NCBI GenBank assembly: GCA_050299555.1
Contig: JBNKWA010000080.1
Location: 136,940 to 200,939 of the forward strand
Direction of reading: 5' to 3'
DNA: 64,000 nucleotides
Origin: JBNKWA01 sp050299555
GTDB lineage: Bacteria; Pseudomonadota; Alphaproteobacteria; Rhodobacterales; Rhodobacteraceae
Shown here: positions 39,774-48,113 of the stretch, piece by piece
How positions within the stretch are numbered: position 1 is the stretch's first letter
Layout of the letters: each line of letters starts with the position of its first letter
Program-made: the position numbers and the translations under genes
The notes under the pieces: generated by a model
Seen by the model: only the letters and a program-made list of their open reading frames with translations
Told to the model about the DNA's origin: nothing
Database searches by the model: none

Positions 39774-40273
39774 CGGGGGTGATCGAGCGCCGAGAAGGCC
39801 GGGCTGGAGGCCAGCATCCAGCCGGCGAAACGCTCGTCGGTCTCGCGCTTGTCGCGGATGCGCAGGAAGGCATAGGCCTCGCCCTGGGCATCGCTGGCCG
39901 GATAGCGGCACGCCAGCGCCGCGATCTGCAGCCGCTCGAACTCCACCACCTGCCCCACCTCGACCTCGAAATCGCGGGTGGTGCCGTTCATGGTGTCCAG
40001 CCCGCGCAGCTTCACCGCATGCGCCTCGACCATCTTGCGGGTGTCGATGCCGCCCCGCGGCTCGTCGGCGATGCCCGGCTCGGCGGCACCGAGATCGTCC
40101 TGGATGATGCCGCCCTCGATGATCGGCGAGCCATCGGGCAGGAACCCTTCCGACAGACTCTCCGACAGTCCTTCCACAGGGGCGCCGACAGGCTCCTCCA
40201 GGGACGGGTCCTGCTGGGCCATCGCGACACTCGCGGTGGCGACGACGGCGGCGGCGAGAAACGCACGGATCAT
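39737..40273 (-). CDS. DUF2155 domain-containing exported protein
   Basis: A 178-residue protein with a signal peptide (residues 1-19, ending SVAMA), an acidic low-complexity region, and a C-terminal DUF2155 domain (EAHAVKLRGLDTMNGTTRDFEVEVGQVVEFERLQIAALACRYP, ERFAGWMLASSPAFSALDHPRYDVWVLSC). The family is confined mostly to alphaproteobacteria and its function is unknown; the domain probably forms a small beta-barrel with two conserved cysteines. It is coupled to mlaD by an ATGA overlap. Confidence 0.9.
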   Translation of the reverse strand: MIRAFLAAAVVATASVAMAQQDPSLEEPVGAPVEGLSESLSEGFLPDGSPIIEGGIIQDDLGAAEPGIADEPRGGIDTRKMVEAHAVKLRGLDTMNGTTRDFEVEVGQVVEFERLQIAALACRYPASDAQGEAYAFLRIRDKRETDERFAGWMLASSPAFSALDHPRYDVWVLSCTTS

Positions 40274-40722
40274 TGCGACTGATCTCCGGCGGCGAATTTC
40301 AGCATCAGGTTCAGCAGGCTGACCGCCGACTGGGTGATCAGCACCTCGTCGCCCGGCTTCAGCATGAAGTCCGACCCGCCCGCGGCGAGTTCCAGGTACG
40401 ATCCGCCCAGCAGGCCTTCGCTGGCCACCTTCACCTCGGAATCGTCCGGAATCATCACGTCCTTGGCGACGTTGAAGGTCAGCTCGGCCTGATAGGTCTC
40501 CGGGTTCAGCTTCAGTTGCGAGACGGTGCCGATCTTGACCCCCGCCATGCGCACATCGGTGCCGACGGCGATGCCCTCGGCCGAGGCGAAGCTCGCGGTC
40601 AGCGGATAGCTGTCCGAGCCCGAGCCGCCCAGGTCGGCGGTCTGGCTGGCGAAGGCCACGAACCCGGCCGCCGCGGCGACCACGCCGGCGCCAATGATGG
40701 TCTCGAGCGTGCTGCCGGCCAT
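40270..40722 (-). CDS. mlaD: Outer-membrane lipid asymmetry protein MlaD
   Basis: A 150-residue protein with one N-terminal membrane helix (about residues 7-26, LETIIGAGVVAAAAGFVAFA) and a single MCE domain (YPLTASFASAEGIAVGTDVRMAGVKIGTVSQLKLNPETYQAELTFNVAKDVMIPDDSEVKVASEGLLGGSYLEL). MlaD hexamers bind phospholipids between the inner-membrane MlaFEB transporter and MlaC. The other mla genes are not here, which is usual in Rhodobacterales, where mlaD sits with NDUFA12 and DUF2155 genes. The start is the ATG of MAGSTLE. Confidence 0.93.
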   Translation of the reverse strand: MAGSTLETIIGAGVVAAAAGFVAFASQTADLGGSGSDSYPLTASFASAEGIAVGTDVRMAGVKIGTVSQLKLNPETYQAELTFNVAKDVMIPDDSEVKVASEGLLGGSYLELAAGGSDFMLKPGDEVLITQSAVSLLNLMLKFAAGDQSQ

Positions 40723-40727
40723 TTCCG

Positions 40728-41117
40728 CTACTCGGGCTGCCAGGCGTCGTAGTCGCGCCGTGCCACCGGCGCCGGCGAAAACAGGCTGCCCGGCGGATGA
40801 TAGGCCAGCGCGGTGCCGGTCATGTTGGGCTGATGCGGCAGTTGCCAGGGCTTGCTCGGCAGTGCCACCTCGGTCGGGGGCGCGGCAAAGGTCTGGTGCA
40901 ACCAGCCATGCCATTCCGGGCTTACACGGCTGGCCTCCGGCTCACCGTTGTAGATCACCCAGCGGCGCTTGCCGTCCGCCGTCTGATAAAAGACGTTACC
41001 CTGCTCGTCCTCGCCGACCTTCTGACCATGGCGCGCGGTCCACAGCCGCGTGCCCAGCGTCGGTCCGGTCCACCAGGTGATAAGCTCCAAAAGCCAGCGC
41101 ATCCATCGGCCCTTCAT
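40728..41117 (-). CDS. NADH:ubiquinone oxidoreductase accessory subunit, NDUFA12 family
   Basis: A 129-residue homologue of the mitochondrial complex I subunit NDUFA12 (B17.2). Conserved features are ITWWTGPTLGTRLWTARHGQKVGEDEQGNVFYQT, RRWVIYNGEPEASRVSPEWHGWLHQTFAAPPTE and a proline-rich tail. In alphaproteobacteria this supernumerary subunit is part of the respiratory enzyme, although it is encoded apart from the nuo operon. The mlaD gene starts five bases after its stop. Confidence 0.94.
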   Translation of the reverse strand: MKGRWMRWLLELITWWTGPTLGTRLWTARHGQKVGEDEQGNVFYQTADGKRRWVIYNGEPEASRVSPEWHGWLHQTFAAPPTEVALPSKPWQLPHQPNMTGTALAYHPPGSLFSPAPVARRDYDAWQPE

Positions 41118-41185
41118 CTGCTCTGCCCGCTTGATATTGCGCCAGCGCCGCGGCGTCCAGTCAAAGCCGCGGCACCACCATCAAC

Positions 41186-41593
41186 CTAGGCTTGAACCGC
41201 GGTTTGCCTTTGCCGGCTGCGCGCCGTGGCGCGGCCCTGCCGCACCATCACGAAAGTGCCCCTGATCTGCGGCCGGGACGGGAAGTGCCAAGTGCCGGTG
41301 ATCCGCTTCAGCGCGCGATCCGCGGTGCCGTGATAATGCAGCCGCTCGCCGCGAAAGTCCGAATATGTCTTGACCAGGAACACCTCGCTGCCATCGCGGC
41401 TGCCGGTCAGCCCGGCCACCAGCGTATCGCCCGCGTCCGGCCGAAACGTGTTGGGCTCGATGGTCTCGCCGGTCAGCCCCCCGCCCGCCTCCTCCAGGAT
41501 CGCGTTGAAGGCGGTGGGGTTGCGCTGTCCGGTCAGGCCATAGGCATACTTGCCCATCCAGGCGCCGGTCAGGCTGGTCGCGGACTCGTCCAA
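41186..41593 (-). CDS. Conserved hypothetical protein
   Basis: A 135-residue protein without signal peptide or membrane helix. It opens SLTGAWMGKYAYGLTGQRNPTAFNAILEEAGGGLTGETIEPNTF, has an antiparallel-beta pattern (GLTGSRDGSEVFLVKTYSDF, HYHGTADRALKRITGTWHFPSRPQIRGTFVMVR), and ends in a basic tail. It probably forms a small beta-barrel. I know of similar uncharacterised proteins but no function. It lies downstream of clpX in the same direction, 24 bases after its stop. Confidence 0.78.
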   Translation of the reverse strand: MDESATSLTGAWMGKYAYGLTGQRNPTAFNAILEEAGGGLTGETIEPNTFRPDAGDTLVAGLTGSRDGSEVFLVKTYSDFRGERLHYHGTADRALKRITGTWHFPSRPQIRGTFVMVRQGRATARSRQRQTAVQA

Positions 41594-41617
41594 TGCGGGC
41601 GGGTGCGTCCGGGGCGG

Positions 41618-42883
41618 TCAGACCGCCGAGGCCGGTTCCTTCTTCTTGTCGGCATAGATCAGAAGCGGCTCGCCCTTGCGGATGATGGCGTCCTCGTTGA
41701 CCACCACCTCCTCGACATTCTCCATGGACGGCAACTCGAACATGGTGTCCAGCAGCGCCTCCTCCATGATCGAGCGCAGGCCACGGGCGCCGGTCTTGCG
41801 CTCGATGGCGCGCCGGGCGATGGCGCAGAGCGCCTCGTCGGTGAAGGAAAGCTGCACATCCTCCATCTCGAACAACCGGGCGTACTGCTTGACCAGGGCG
41901 TTCTTCGGTGTGGTCAGGATCGAGACCAGGGCCTCCTCGTCGAGGTCGTGCAGCGTCGCGATCACCGGCAGTCGGCCGACGAATTCCGGGATCAGGCCGA
42001 ATTTCAGCAGGTCCTCGGGCTCGAGTTCGGAAAAGATCTCGCCGATGCGGCGGTCGTCCACCGATTTCACGTCGGCCTTGAAGCCGATCGCCGAACCCTT
42101 GCCACGGGCCGAGATGATCTTGTCGAGGCCCGAGAAGGCACCACCGCAGATGAACAGGATGTTGGTGGTGTCCACCTGCAGGAATTCCTGCTGCGGATGC
42201 TTGCGGCCGCCCTGCGGCGGCACCGATGCCATGGTGCCCTCCATGATCTTCAGCAGCGCCTGCTGGACGCCCTCGCCCGACACGTCGCGGGTGATCGAGG
42301 GGTTGTCCGACTTGCGGCTGATCTTGTCGACCTCGTCGATATAGACGATGCCCCGCTGGGCGCGCTCGACATTGTATTCCGCCGACTGCAGCAGCTTGAG
42401 GATGATGTTCTCGACGTCCTCACCGACATAGCCCGCCTCGGTCAGCGTGGTGGCGTCGGCCATGGTGAAGGGCACGTCGAGGATGCGCGCCAGCGTCTGC
42501 GCCAGCAGCGTCTTGCCGCAGCCGGTCGGCCCGATCAGCAGGATATTCGACTTTGCCAGTTCGACGTCGGCGTTCTTCTGGGCGTGGTTCAGCCGCTTGT
42601 AGTGGTTGTGAACCGCGACCGACAGCACCCGCTTGGCCAGGTCCTGGCCGATGACATAGTCGTCGAGCACGCCACAGATGTCGCGCGGGCTGGGCACGCC
42701 GTCCGAGGACTTCACGAGGTTCGACTTGGTCTCCTCGCGAATGATGTCCATGCAAAGTTCGACACACTCGTCGCAGATGAAGACCGTGGGTCCGGCGATC
42801 AGCTTGCGCACTTCGTGCTGGCTCTTGCCGCAGAACGAGCAATAGAGCGTGTTCTTCGAGTCGCTGCCGTTGGTCTTGCTCAT
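41618..42883 (-). CDS. clpX: ATP-dependent Clp protease ATP-binding subunit ClpX
   Basis: A 421-residue AAA+ unfoldase for ClpP. The N-terminal zinc-binding domain has CSFCGKSQHEVRKL and CDECVELC; Walker A is GPTGCGKTLLAQTLA, Walker B VYIDEVDKI, the pore loop GYVGEDVEN, RKH region GGRKHP, the ClpP-docking LIPEFVGRLP (family LIG/IGF position), and sensor 2 GARGLRSIMEEALLD. The ATG is set by GAGGAG seven bases upstream, ignoring a TTG one codon earlier. clpP is normally next to clpX; here a chemoreceptor gene and a gene-free stretch lie between them. Confidence 0.97.
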   Translation of the reverse strand: MSKTNGSDSKNTLYCSFCGKSQHEVRKLIAGPTVFICDECVELCMDIIREETKSNLVKSSDGVPSPRDICGVLDDYVIGQDLAKRVLSVAVHNHYKRLNHAQKNADVELAKSNILLIGPTGCGKTLLAQTLARILDVPFTMADATTLTEAGYVGEDVENIILKLLQSAEYNVERAQRGIVYIDEVDKISRKSDNPSITRDVSGEGVQQALLKIMEGTMASVPPQGGRKHPQQEFLQVDTTNILFICGGAFSGLDKIISARGKGSAIGFKADVKSVDDRRIGEIFSELEPEDLLKFGLIPEFVGRLPVIATLHDLDEEALVSILTTPKNALVKQYARLFEMEDVQLSFTDEALCAIARRAIERKTGARGLRSIMEEALLDTMFELPSMENVEEVVVNEDAIIRKGEPLLIYADKKKEPASAV

Positions 42884-43577
42884 CAAATCTTCTCCTCGGT
42901 CCTTGCGGACCAGACACGGTGCGGGCGGACCTTCCCGACGCCGAAATCTTCGGTCATGGGCAACTGCCTGTCCAGCACCCGATCTTCGCCCATTTAGGCA
43001 CTTGTTGCGCCTCTATGACAAGTCGCAATGGCAACAAATTGGCATTACATTTAACGGCACGGCCACTCGGTCCGGCCCTGCCTTGTCCACGCGGCCGCCT
43101 GGCGCCGCACGCTCGCTTCCCAGAATGCCGCCCGCCGGGCCAAAGGGCAATCCCTGCGGCGGCAATGCCCGGTCAAAAGGCAAGGTAGGCAACGGCCCGG
43201 CCGTTGCAACCCGTCGGCCATGAAAGGATGCACCGCAGGACGCGGGCTCGTGCCCAGCGGCAACGCCCGCACCGGCCAGGAAGGCGCTCTGGCCGGCCCC
43301 GCCTGCGCAAGGGCAGGAGACGTGCCGGTGCGCCCGGCCTCGGCGAGCGCGGGCCGGAACCGCGGTGCCTTGCCGGGTCACGCGCACGCGGTCGCGGCAC
43401 CAGCCTCGCCCGGTTGCCGCGGCAGCGGCCGGCGAGGCAACCAAAGCGACTGCCCGAAGGGCTCGATTCGGGCGGGCCCCTGCCGTCATGCAGCGCCCCC
43501 CTTGCCGTAGGCACCGCGGCAACGGCGGCCTGACGCAGCGCTACACCGCACCAGCGGCAAGGTCCGCCCAGGAGAAG
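42884..43577. other. Gene-free, GC-rich stretch upstream of clpX, enriched in GGCAA/TTGCC
   Basis: No frame here looks like a protein. The part nearest clpX (about 43010-43060) is AT-richer and could hold its promoter. Further out, GGCAA or TTGCC occurs eleven times between 43146 and 43560, against about one expected from base composition by rough estimate. The region may be non-coding, decayed sequence, or a structured or bound region. Confidence 0.5.
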
Positions 43578-45152
43578 TCACGCCACCGACCGCTGCTGTG
43601 CGCCGCCGGTGGGCCGCGTGAGCCGGAACGCAGCCACGTCGGCGAGAAGGTGTTCGACCTCGCTCAGAAGAGCCCGTGACCCGGCGTTGGTCTCATCGGC
43701 CATCCGGGCATTCTGCTGGGTGATGGTGTCGAGGTTGGTCACGGCGATGCTGACCTCCCTGACTCCGGTCGCCTGTTCGCCGGCCGCCCCGGCAATGTTC
43801 CTGGCCGCCTCGCTGACGCCGCGCACGTGGCCGGCGATCTTGCTCAGCGCTTCCTTGGTCTGCATCACCAGATCGCTGCCCGACCGCACTTCTCCGGCGC
43901 TTTCGCCGACCAGTGCCTTGATGCTGCCGGCGGCCTCGGCCGCGCGGCTGGCCAGGGCGCGCACCTCCTGCGCTACCACCGAGAAGCCGCGCCCGGCATC
44001 GCCGGCCCTCGCGGCTTCCACACTGGCATTGAGCGCCAGAAGGTTGGTCTGGAAGGCGATCCCGTCGATCAGCGAAGTGATGTTCTCGATCTCGCTCGCG
44101 CTCTTTTCGATTCGGGTCATCGCTTCGGAGGCGGCGTCGACGATACGCTCCGAGCCGGCGCTGTCGTTCTGCGCCTCATCGGTCAGGGTTGCCGCCAGCT
44201 TGGCGTCGCGGGCGGTTCCACCGATGCTCTCGGTGATCTCCTGCAGCGCGGCCGAGCTCTCCTGCAGGCTGGAAGCCTGCTGCGCGGTGCGATCCGACAA
44301 CTCGCGCGCACCCTCGCTGATCTGCCGCACGTTCGCGCCGATCCCTTTGGCCCGCTCCGCCACCGAAGCCAGCGCGCCGGACAACGAATCGAGGGCGTTG
44401 TTCATGTGGCCGGCCATGTCCTGGAAAACCTCCGGCAGCGCGTCGGGCATGCGCTGGGTAAGATCGCCGGCGGCAACGGCCTTCAACACCTCGGCCGTCC
44501 TTACCAGCGCCTCCTGGGTTTCGGCGTCCTGCCGCGCCTTCGCCGCGCTGGCCTCGGCCCGCAACTCGTCCAGCCGATCGAGATAGGCCGAGGTCACCAC
44601 GCCCATGTCGATGATTGCCGCCTTGATCAGCAATTCAAGCTCGCGCGAGGCCTGGTCAACCCAGTTCGCCGTGCTGGCGCGACGCTTGAACAGGCCACCG
44701 GCATCGCCCTGCCCGGCCTTGGCAGCATGACGCTGCAGGACCGAACGCATCAGCCCGGCCAGCACCACCGAATAGCTGGCCAGGTACCAGGACGGCTCGA
44801 GCCCGATTCTCGCATGAACCAGCCCGACATCCCGCGCCCGCTGCGAGTAGGTCCGGTCAAAGCCGGACTCCACCAGGTTCTGCCAGTACAGTTGCTGCTT
44901 TTGCCGGGCCTGCCCGACCTTCCCCGGATCCGCGAAGTGCTTCTTGGCCGGCGAACGCTCCACGAGTTTGTAGAACCCCTCCAGGGTGGGGCCAATCGCC
45001 TCGGCGATGAAGGGACCGAGCGCCTTGAGATCGGCCTTGTCGCCGGCATCGAATTCCAGAAACGCGATCATGTCGTCGAGGCGTTGGTCGGCGAGCTGAT
45101 CCTGGGGCAATGGCAGCCCCTCGCGGCGGTCCGAATCAATCTTGTGAGACAA
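43578..45152 (-). CDS. Globin-coupled chemotaxis sensor (HemAT-like)
   Basis: A 524-residue soluble receptor. Residues about 20-185 are a protoglobin sensor domain with the proximal haem ligand His113 in RDVGLVHARIGLEPSWYL and the family start FLEFDAGDKADLKALGPFI. After a linker and a HAMP-like VLKAVAAGDLTQRMPDAL comes an MCP signalling domain with DGIAFQTNLLALNASVEAARAGDAGRGFSVVAQEVRALASRAAEA. HemAT proteins bind oxygen and steer aerotaxis. The start is a TTG with a strong GGAGG five bases upstream. No membrane helix is present. Its insertion between clpP and clpX is unusual. Confidence 0.93.
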   Translation of the reverse strand: MSHKIDSDRREGLPLPQDQLADQRLDDMIAFLEFDAGDKADLKALGPFIAEAIGPTLEGFYKLVERSPAKKHFADPGKVGQARQKQQLYWQNLVESGFDRTYSQRARDVGLVHARIGLEPSWYLASYSVVLAGLMRSVLQRHAAKAGQGDAGGLFKRRASTANWVDQASRELELLIKAAIIDMGVVTSAYLDRLDELRAEASAAKARQDAETQEALVRTAEVLKAVAAGDLTQRMPDALPEVFQDMAGHMNNALDSLSGALASVAERAKGIGANVRQISEGARELSDRTAQQASSLQESSAALQEITESIGGTARDAKLAATLTDEAQNDSAGSERIVDAASEAMTRIEKSASEIENITSLIDGIAFQTNLLALNASVEAARAGDAGRGFSVVAQEVRALASRAAEAAGSIKALVGESAGEVRSGSDLVMQTKEALSKIAGHVRGVSEAARNIAGAAGEQATGVREVSIAVTNLDTITQQNARMADETNAGSRALLSEVEHLLADVAAFRLTRPTGGAQQRSVA

Positions 45153-45224
45153 TGTTTCCTCCGGGGAAGGTCACCCAGAGGCCGTCATACGGACCAATCG
45201 TTATCAGCAGCCTATCGCGTCTGG

Positions 45225-45851
45225 TCAGCCGTCGCTTTTCGGGGCCTCGCGCTTGACCATGATCTCGTCGATCAGCCCCCAGTCGCAGGCCTGCTCGGGG
45301 GTCATGAAATTGTCGCGCTCCAGTGCCGCTTCGACCTTGGCCAGCTCCTGGCCGGTATGATGCACATAGATCTCGTTCAGCCGTGCCTTCAGCATCTGGG
45401 TTTCACGGGCATGGATCATGATATCCGTGGCCTGGCCCTGATAGCCGCCCGAGGGCTGGTGCAGCATGATCCGGCTGTTGGGCAGCGAGAACCGCATCCC
45501 CTTCTCGCCCGCCGCCAGCAGAAGCGAGCCCATCGACGCGGCCTGTCCGACGCAAAGGGTCGAGACCGGCGGACGGATGTACTGCATGGTATCGTAGATC
45601 GACAGGCCCGAGGTGACGATGCCCCCGGGGCTATTGATGTACATGGCGATCTCTTTCTTCGGGTTGTCCGCCTCGAGAAAGAGAAGCTGCGCCACGATCA
45701 GCGTCGCCATGGCGTCATGCACCGGTCCGGCGACAAAGATCACCCGCTCCTTGAGCAGGCGCGAATAGATGTCATACGAGCGCTCGCCCCGCGAGGTCTG
45801 CTCGATCACCATGGGGATCAGCTGCATGGTGTGTTCGACCGGATCTTTCAT
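45225..45851 (-). CDS. clpP: ATP-dependent Clp protease proteolytic subunit ClpP
   Basis: A 208-residue serine protease with the catalytic triad Ser106 (GQAASMGSLLLAAG), His131 (IMLHQPSGGYQGQA) and Asp180 (ALERDNFM). Residues YINSPGGIVTSGLSIYDTMQYI complete the family. It forms the two-ring chamber fed by ClpX. I use the ATG of MKDPVEHTMQ with AGGTG just upstream; a longer frame adds 23 residues that do not match the family. It is followed by the globin-coupled receptor gene rather than by clpX. Confidence 0.96.
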   Translation of the reverse strand: MKDPVEHTMQLIPMVIEQTSRGERSYDIYSRLLKERVIFVAGPVHDAMATLIVAQLLFLEADNPKKEIAMYINSPGGIVTSGLSIYDTMQYIRPPVSTLCVGQAASMGSLLLAAGEKGMRFSLPNSRIMLHQPSGGYQGQATDIMIHARETQMLKARLNEIYVHHTGQELAKVEAALERDNFMTPEQACDWGLIDEIMVKREAPKSDG

Positions 45852-46018
45852 CACCTGCCCTTTTGCCTTGATCGCGCCCCATCTGCGGGCACCAGCGTTT
45901 AGGAATAGTTTCCGCGCCATGCCCGTTCAAGGCGCCGGCCAGCACCGTACGCGGGATCTGGGCCGAATGAAGGCGTCCCGGACCCCTGTCGAAAGGCGCC
46001 GCGTGCCGGCCCTGCCGC

Positions 46019-47350
46019 TCACGCGTCGTCGAGCTTCTCGACCGCCTTCTGCAGCTCGTCCTTGCTGACACTCTTCTCGGTCACCTGGGCGAGCTCGAGG
46101 ATGTAATCGACAACCTTCTCTTCGAACAGCGGTGCCCGGATCTGCTGCTGCGCCTGCGGGTTCTTCTGCAGGAACTCCACGAACTGCCGCTCATGGCCCC
46201 GGTACTTGCGGGCCTCGGCCATCACCGCCTGCTGCATCTCTGCATCCGAGATGGTGATCTCGGCCTTGTTGCCCACCTCGGCCAGAAGCAGCCCCAGCCG
46301 CACGCGGCGCTCCGCCAGCTTCACGTGTTCCTCGGTCGCCTCGATGTTGCCGTGATCGTGCCCGTGCTCGTGGGGGTGCTCCTCGTGCCACAGCTGGTGG
46401 GCGATCTGCGTGGCCTCGGTTTCGGTCAGGCTCGGCGGCAACTCGAAGCTCACGGTCTTGTCGAGTTCGTCCATCAGCGCGCGCTTCAGGACCGACCGCG
46501 CGGCATTCTTGTACTCGTTGGCGATCTGCTCGCCGATCTGCGTCTTCAGCGCGGCGAGATCGGCCTGCCCGAACTTCTGCGCCAACTCGTCGTCGATCGG
46601 TGCCGGCTTGGGCCCGCGCACCTCCTTGACGGTGACATCGAAGACGGCGGGCTTGCCGGCGAGTTCCTTGTTGCCATAGCCCTCGGGGAAGGTGACCTCG
46701 ACGCTCACCTCGTCGCCGGCCTTGACGCCGGCGAGCTGGTCCTCAAAGCCGGGAATGAAGCTGCCCGAACCGAGCTCAAGCGGAAAGTCCTCGGCCGCGC
46801 CGCCTTCGAAGGGTTCGCCGTCGAGCTTGCCGACGAAGTCGATCACGACCTGGTCGCCCTCCTTGGCCTTCGAACCCTTCTTCTTGGCTTCGAAGTTCTT
46901 CGCCGTGGCTGCAAGATTGTCGAGCGCCTCTCCGATGGCGCCGTCGTCGACCTCGGCCACCAGCCGGGTCAGCTTCAGCTTCGAGAACTCCACCTCGGGC
47001 ACGTCGGGCAGCGCCTCGTAGCTCATCGTCACCTCGACGTCGTCGCCTTCCTTCCACTCCTCCTTGGTCATCTTGACGTCGGGCTGGGTGGCGGGCCGGT
47101 CGCCGGACGCATCGAAATGCTCGCGCATGGCCGAGTCGATGGTCTCTTGCATCGCCTCGCCCAGCACCGACTTTCCGAACATCTTCTTCATCAGCGCGGC
47201 CGGCGCATGGCCCTTGCGGAAGCCCTTCATCTGGAAGTTCTTGCGCGCTTCATCGAGCTTTTCGCTGACCTTGGCGTCGAGCTCGGCCGCAGTCACGGTG
47301 ATTGCGTATTCACGCTTCAGCCCGTCCTTCAGGGTCTCGGTAACCTGCAT
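46019..47350 (-). CDS. tig: Trigger factor
   Basis: A 443-residue ribosome-bound chaperone and prolyl isomerase. The ribosome-binding signature is GFRKGHAPAALMKKMFG (residues about 43-59), the FKBP domain is about 155-245 (GDQVVIDFVGKLDGEPFEGGAAEDFPLELGSGSFIPGFEDQL), and the rest is the helical C-terminal chaperone domain. That domain carries a His-rich stretch at residues 322-333 with six histidines in twelve positions. AGGAAGG precedes the ATG. It lies upstream of clpP on the same strand, and tRNA-Leu lies 20 bases before its start. Confidence 0.97.
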   Translation of the reverse strand: MQVTETLKDGLKREYAITVTAAELDAKVSEKLDEARKNFQMKGFRKGHAPAALMKKMFGKSVLGEAMQETIDSAMREHFDASGDRPATQPDVKMTKEEWKEGDDVEVTMSYEALPDVPEVEFSKLKLTRLVAEVDDGAIGEALDNLAATAKNFEAKKKGSKAKEGDQVVIDFVGKLDGEPFEGGAAEDFPLELGSGSFIPGFEDQLAGVKAGDEVSVEVTFPEGYGNKELAGKPAVFDVTVKEVRGPKPAPIDDELAQKFGQADLAALKTQIGEQIANEYKNAARSVLKRALMDELDKTVSFELPPSLTETEATQIAHQLWHEEHPHEHGHDHGNIEATEEHVKLAERRVRLGLLLAEVGNKAEITISDAEMQQAVMAEARKYRGHERQFVEFLQKNPQAQQQIRAPLFEEKVVDYILELAQVTEKSVSKDELQKAVEKLDDA

Positions 47351-47370
47351 GCCTTCCTCTTCGTTCCCTT

Positions 47371-47455
<85 letters not shown>

Positions 47456-47668
47456 AAGCGGCGGAGTCGGCGCCACCCCCGCAAGAGGGTGTCCGCCGAA
47501 TTGCCGGCTCTCTAACAAAGCCGCCCGTCCGGCGCGAGCGGAAAATGGCGTTCCGGTGGCGCCGATGCCCCGTCCCTACCGTAGCGGCGCTCTCTGGCAT
47601 CGCGGCATTGGCGCGGTGCGCGGCACCTGTCAGGGTCGCGTCGGAACAAACCGGCAGGGGATTGGAAG

Positions 47669-48112
47669 ATGCGCGCACTGATCCAGCGGGCCGCCGGGGC
47701 CAGCGTCACCGTCGATGGCGAGATCACCGGTGAGATCGGCGAAGGGCTGGTGGTGCTCGTCTGTGCCATGCGCGGCGATGGCGACGACCAGGCACGATGG
47801 CTGGCGCGCAAGACCGTCGCCCTGCGCATCTTCCGCGACGATCAGGGGCGAATGAACCGCTCGCTCCTCGATGTCGGCGGCGCTGCCCTCATCGTCAGCC
47901 AGTTCACCCTCGCGGCCGAGACCAAAGGCAACCGTCCGGGGTTCTCCACCGCCGCGGCACCCGACGACGGCAAGCGGCTCTACGAGCTTTTCTCGGCCGA
48001 GATCACGGCCCAGGGCGTCACCGTTGCCACCGGCGTCTTCGGCGCCGACATGAAGGTGGCACTGGTCAATGACGGGCCGGTCACGATCTGGCTCGACACC
48101 GAGGTGCGCTAG
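47669..48112 (+). CDS. dtd: D-aminoacyl-tRNA deacylase
   Basis: A 147-residue proofreading enzyme that removes D-amino acids (and glycine from tRNA-Ala). It starts MRALIQRAAGASVTVDGEITGEIGEGLVVLVCA and has the catalytic SQFTLAAETKGNRPGFSTAA and the Gly-cisPro loop NDGPVTIWLDT. The stop is one base away from the converging NAD(P)HX repair gene. Confidence 0.95.
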   Translation: MRALIQRAAGASVTVDGEITGEIGEGLVVLVCAMRGDGDDQARWLARKTVALRIFRDDQGRMNRSLLDVGGAALIVSQFTLAAETKGNRPGFSTAAAPDDGKRLYELFSAEITAQGVTVATGVFGADMKVALVNDGPVTIWLDTEVR

Positions 48113-48113
48113 G

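Noticed and set aside
43100..43577. Several GC-rich open frames on both strands upstream of clpX
   Set aside because: They are Arg/Pro/Ala-rich, overlap one another, lack ribosome-binding sites and show no protein pattern.
43827..45902. A 691-codon + strand frame opposite the globin-coupled receptor and clpP
   Set aside because: It lies across two well-supported minus-strand genes and has no domain signature.
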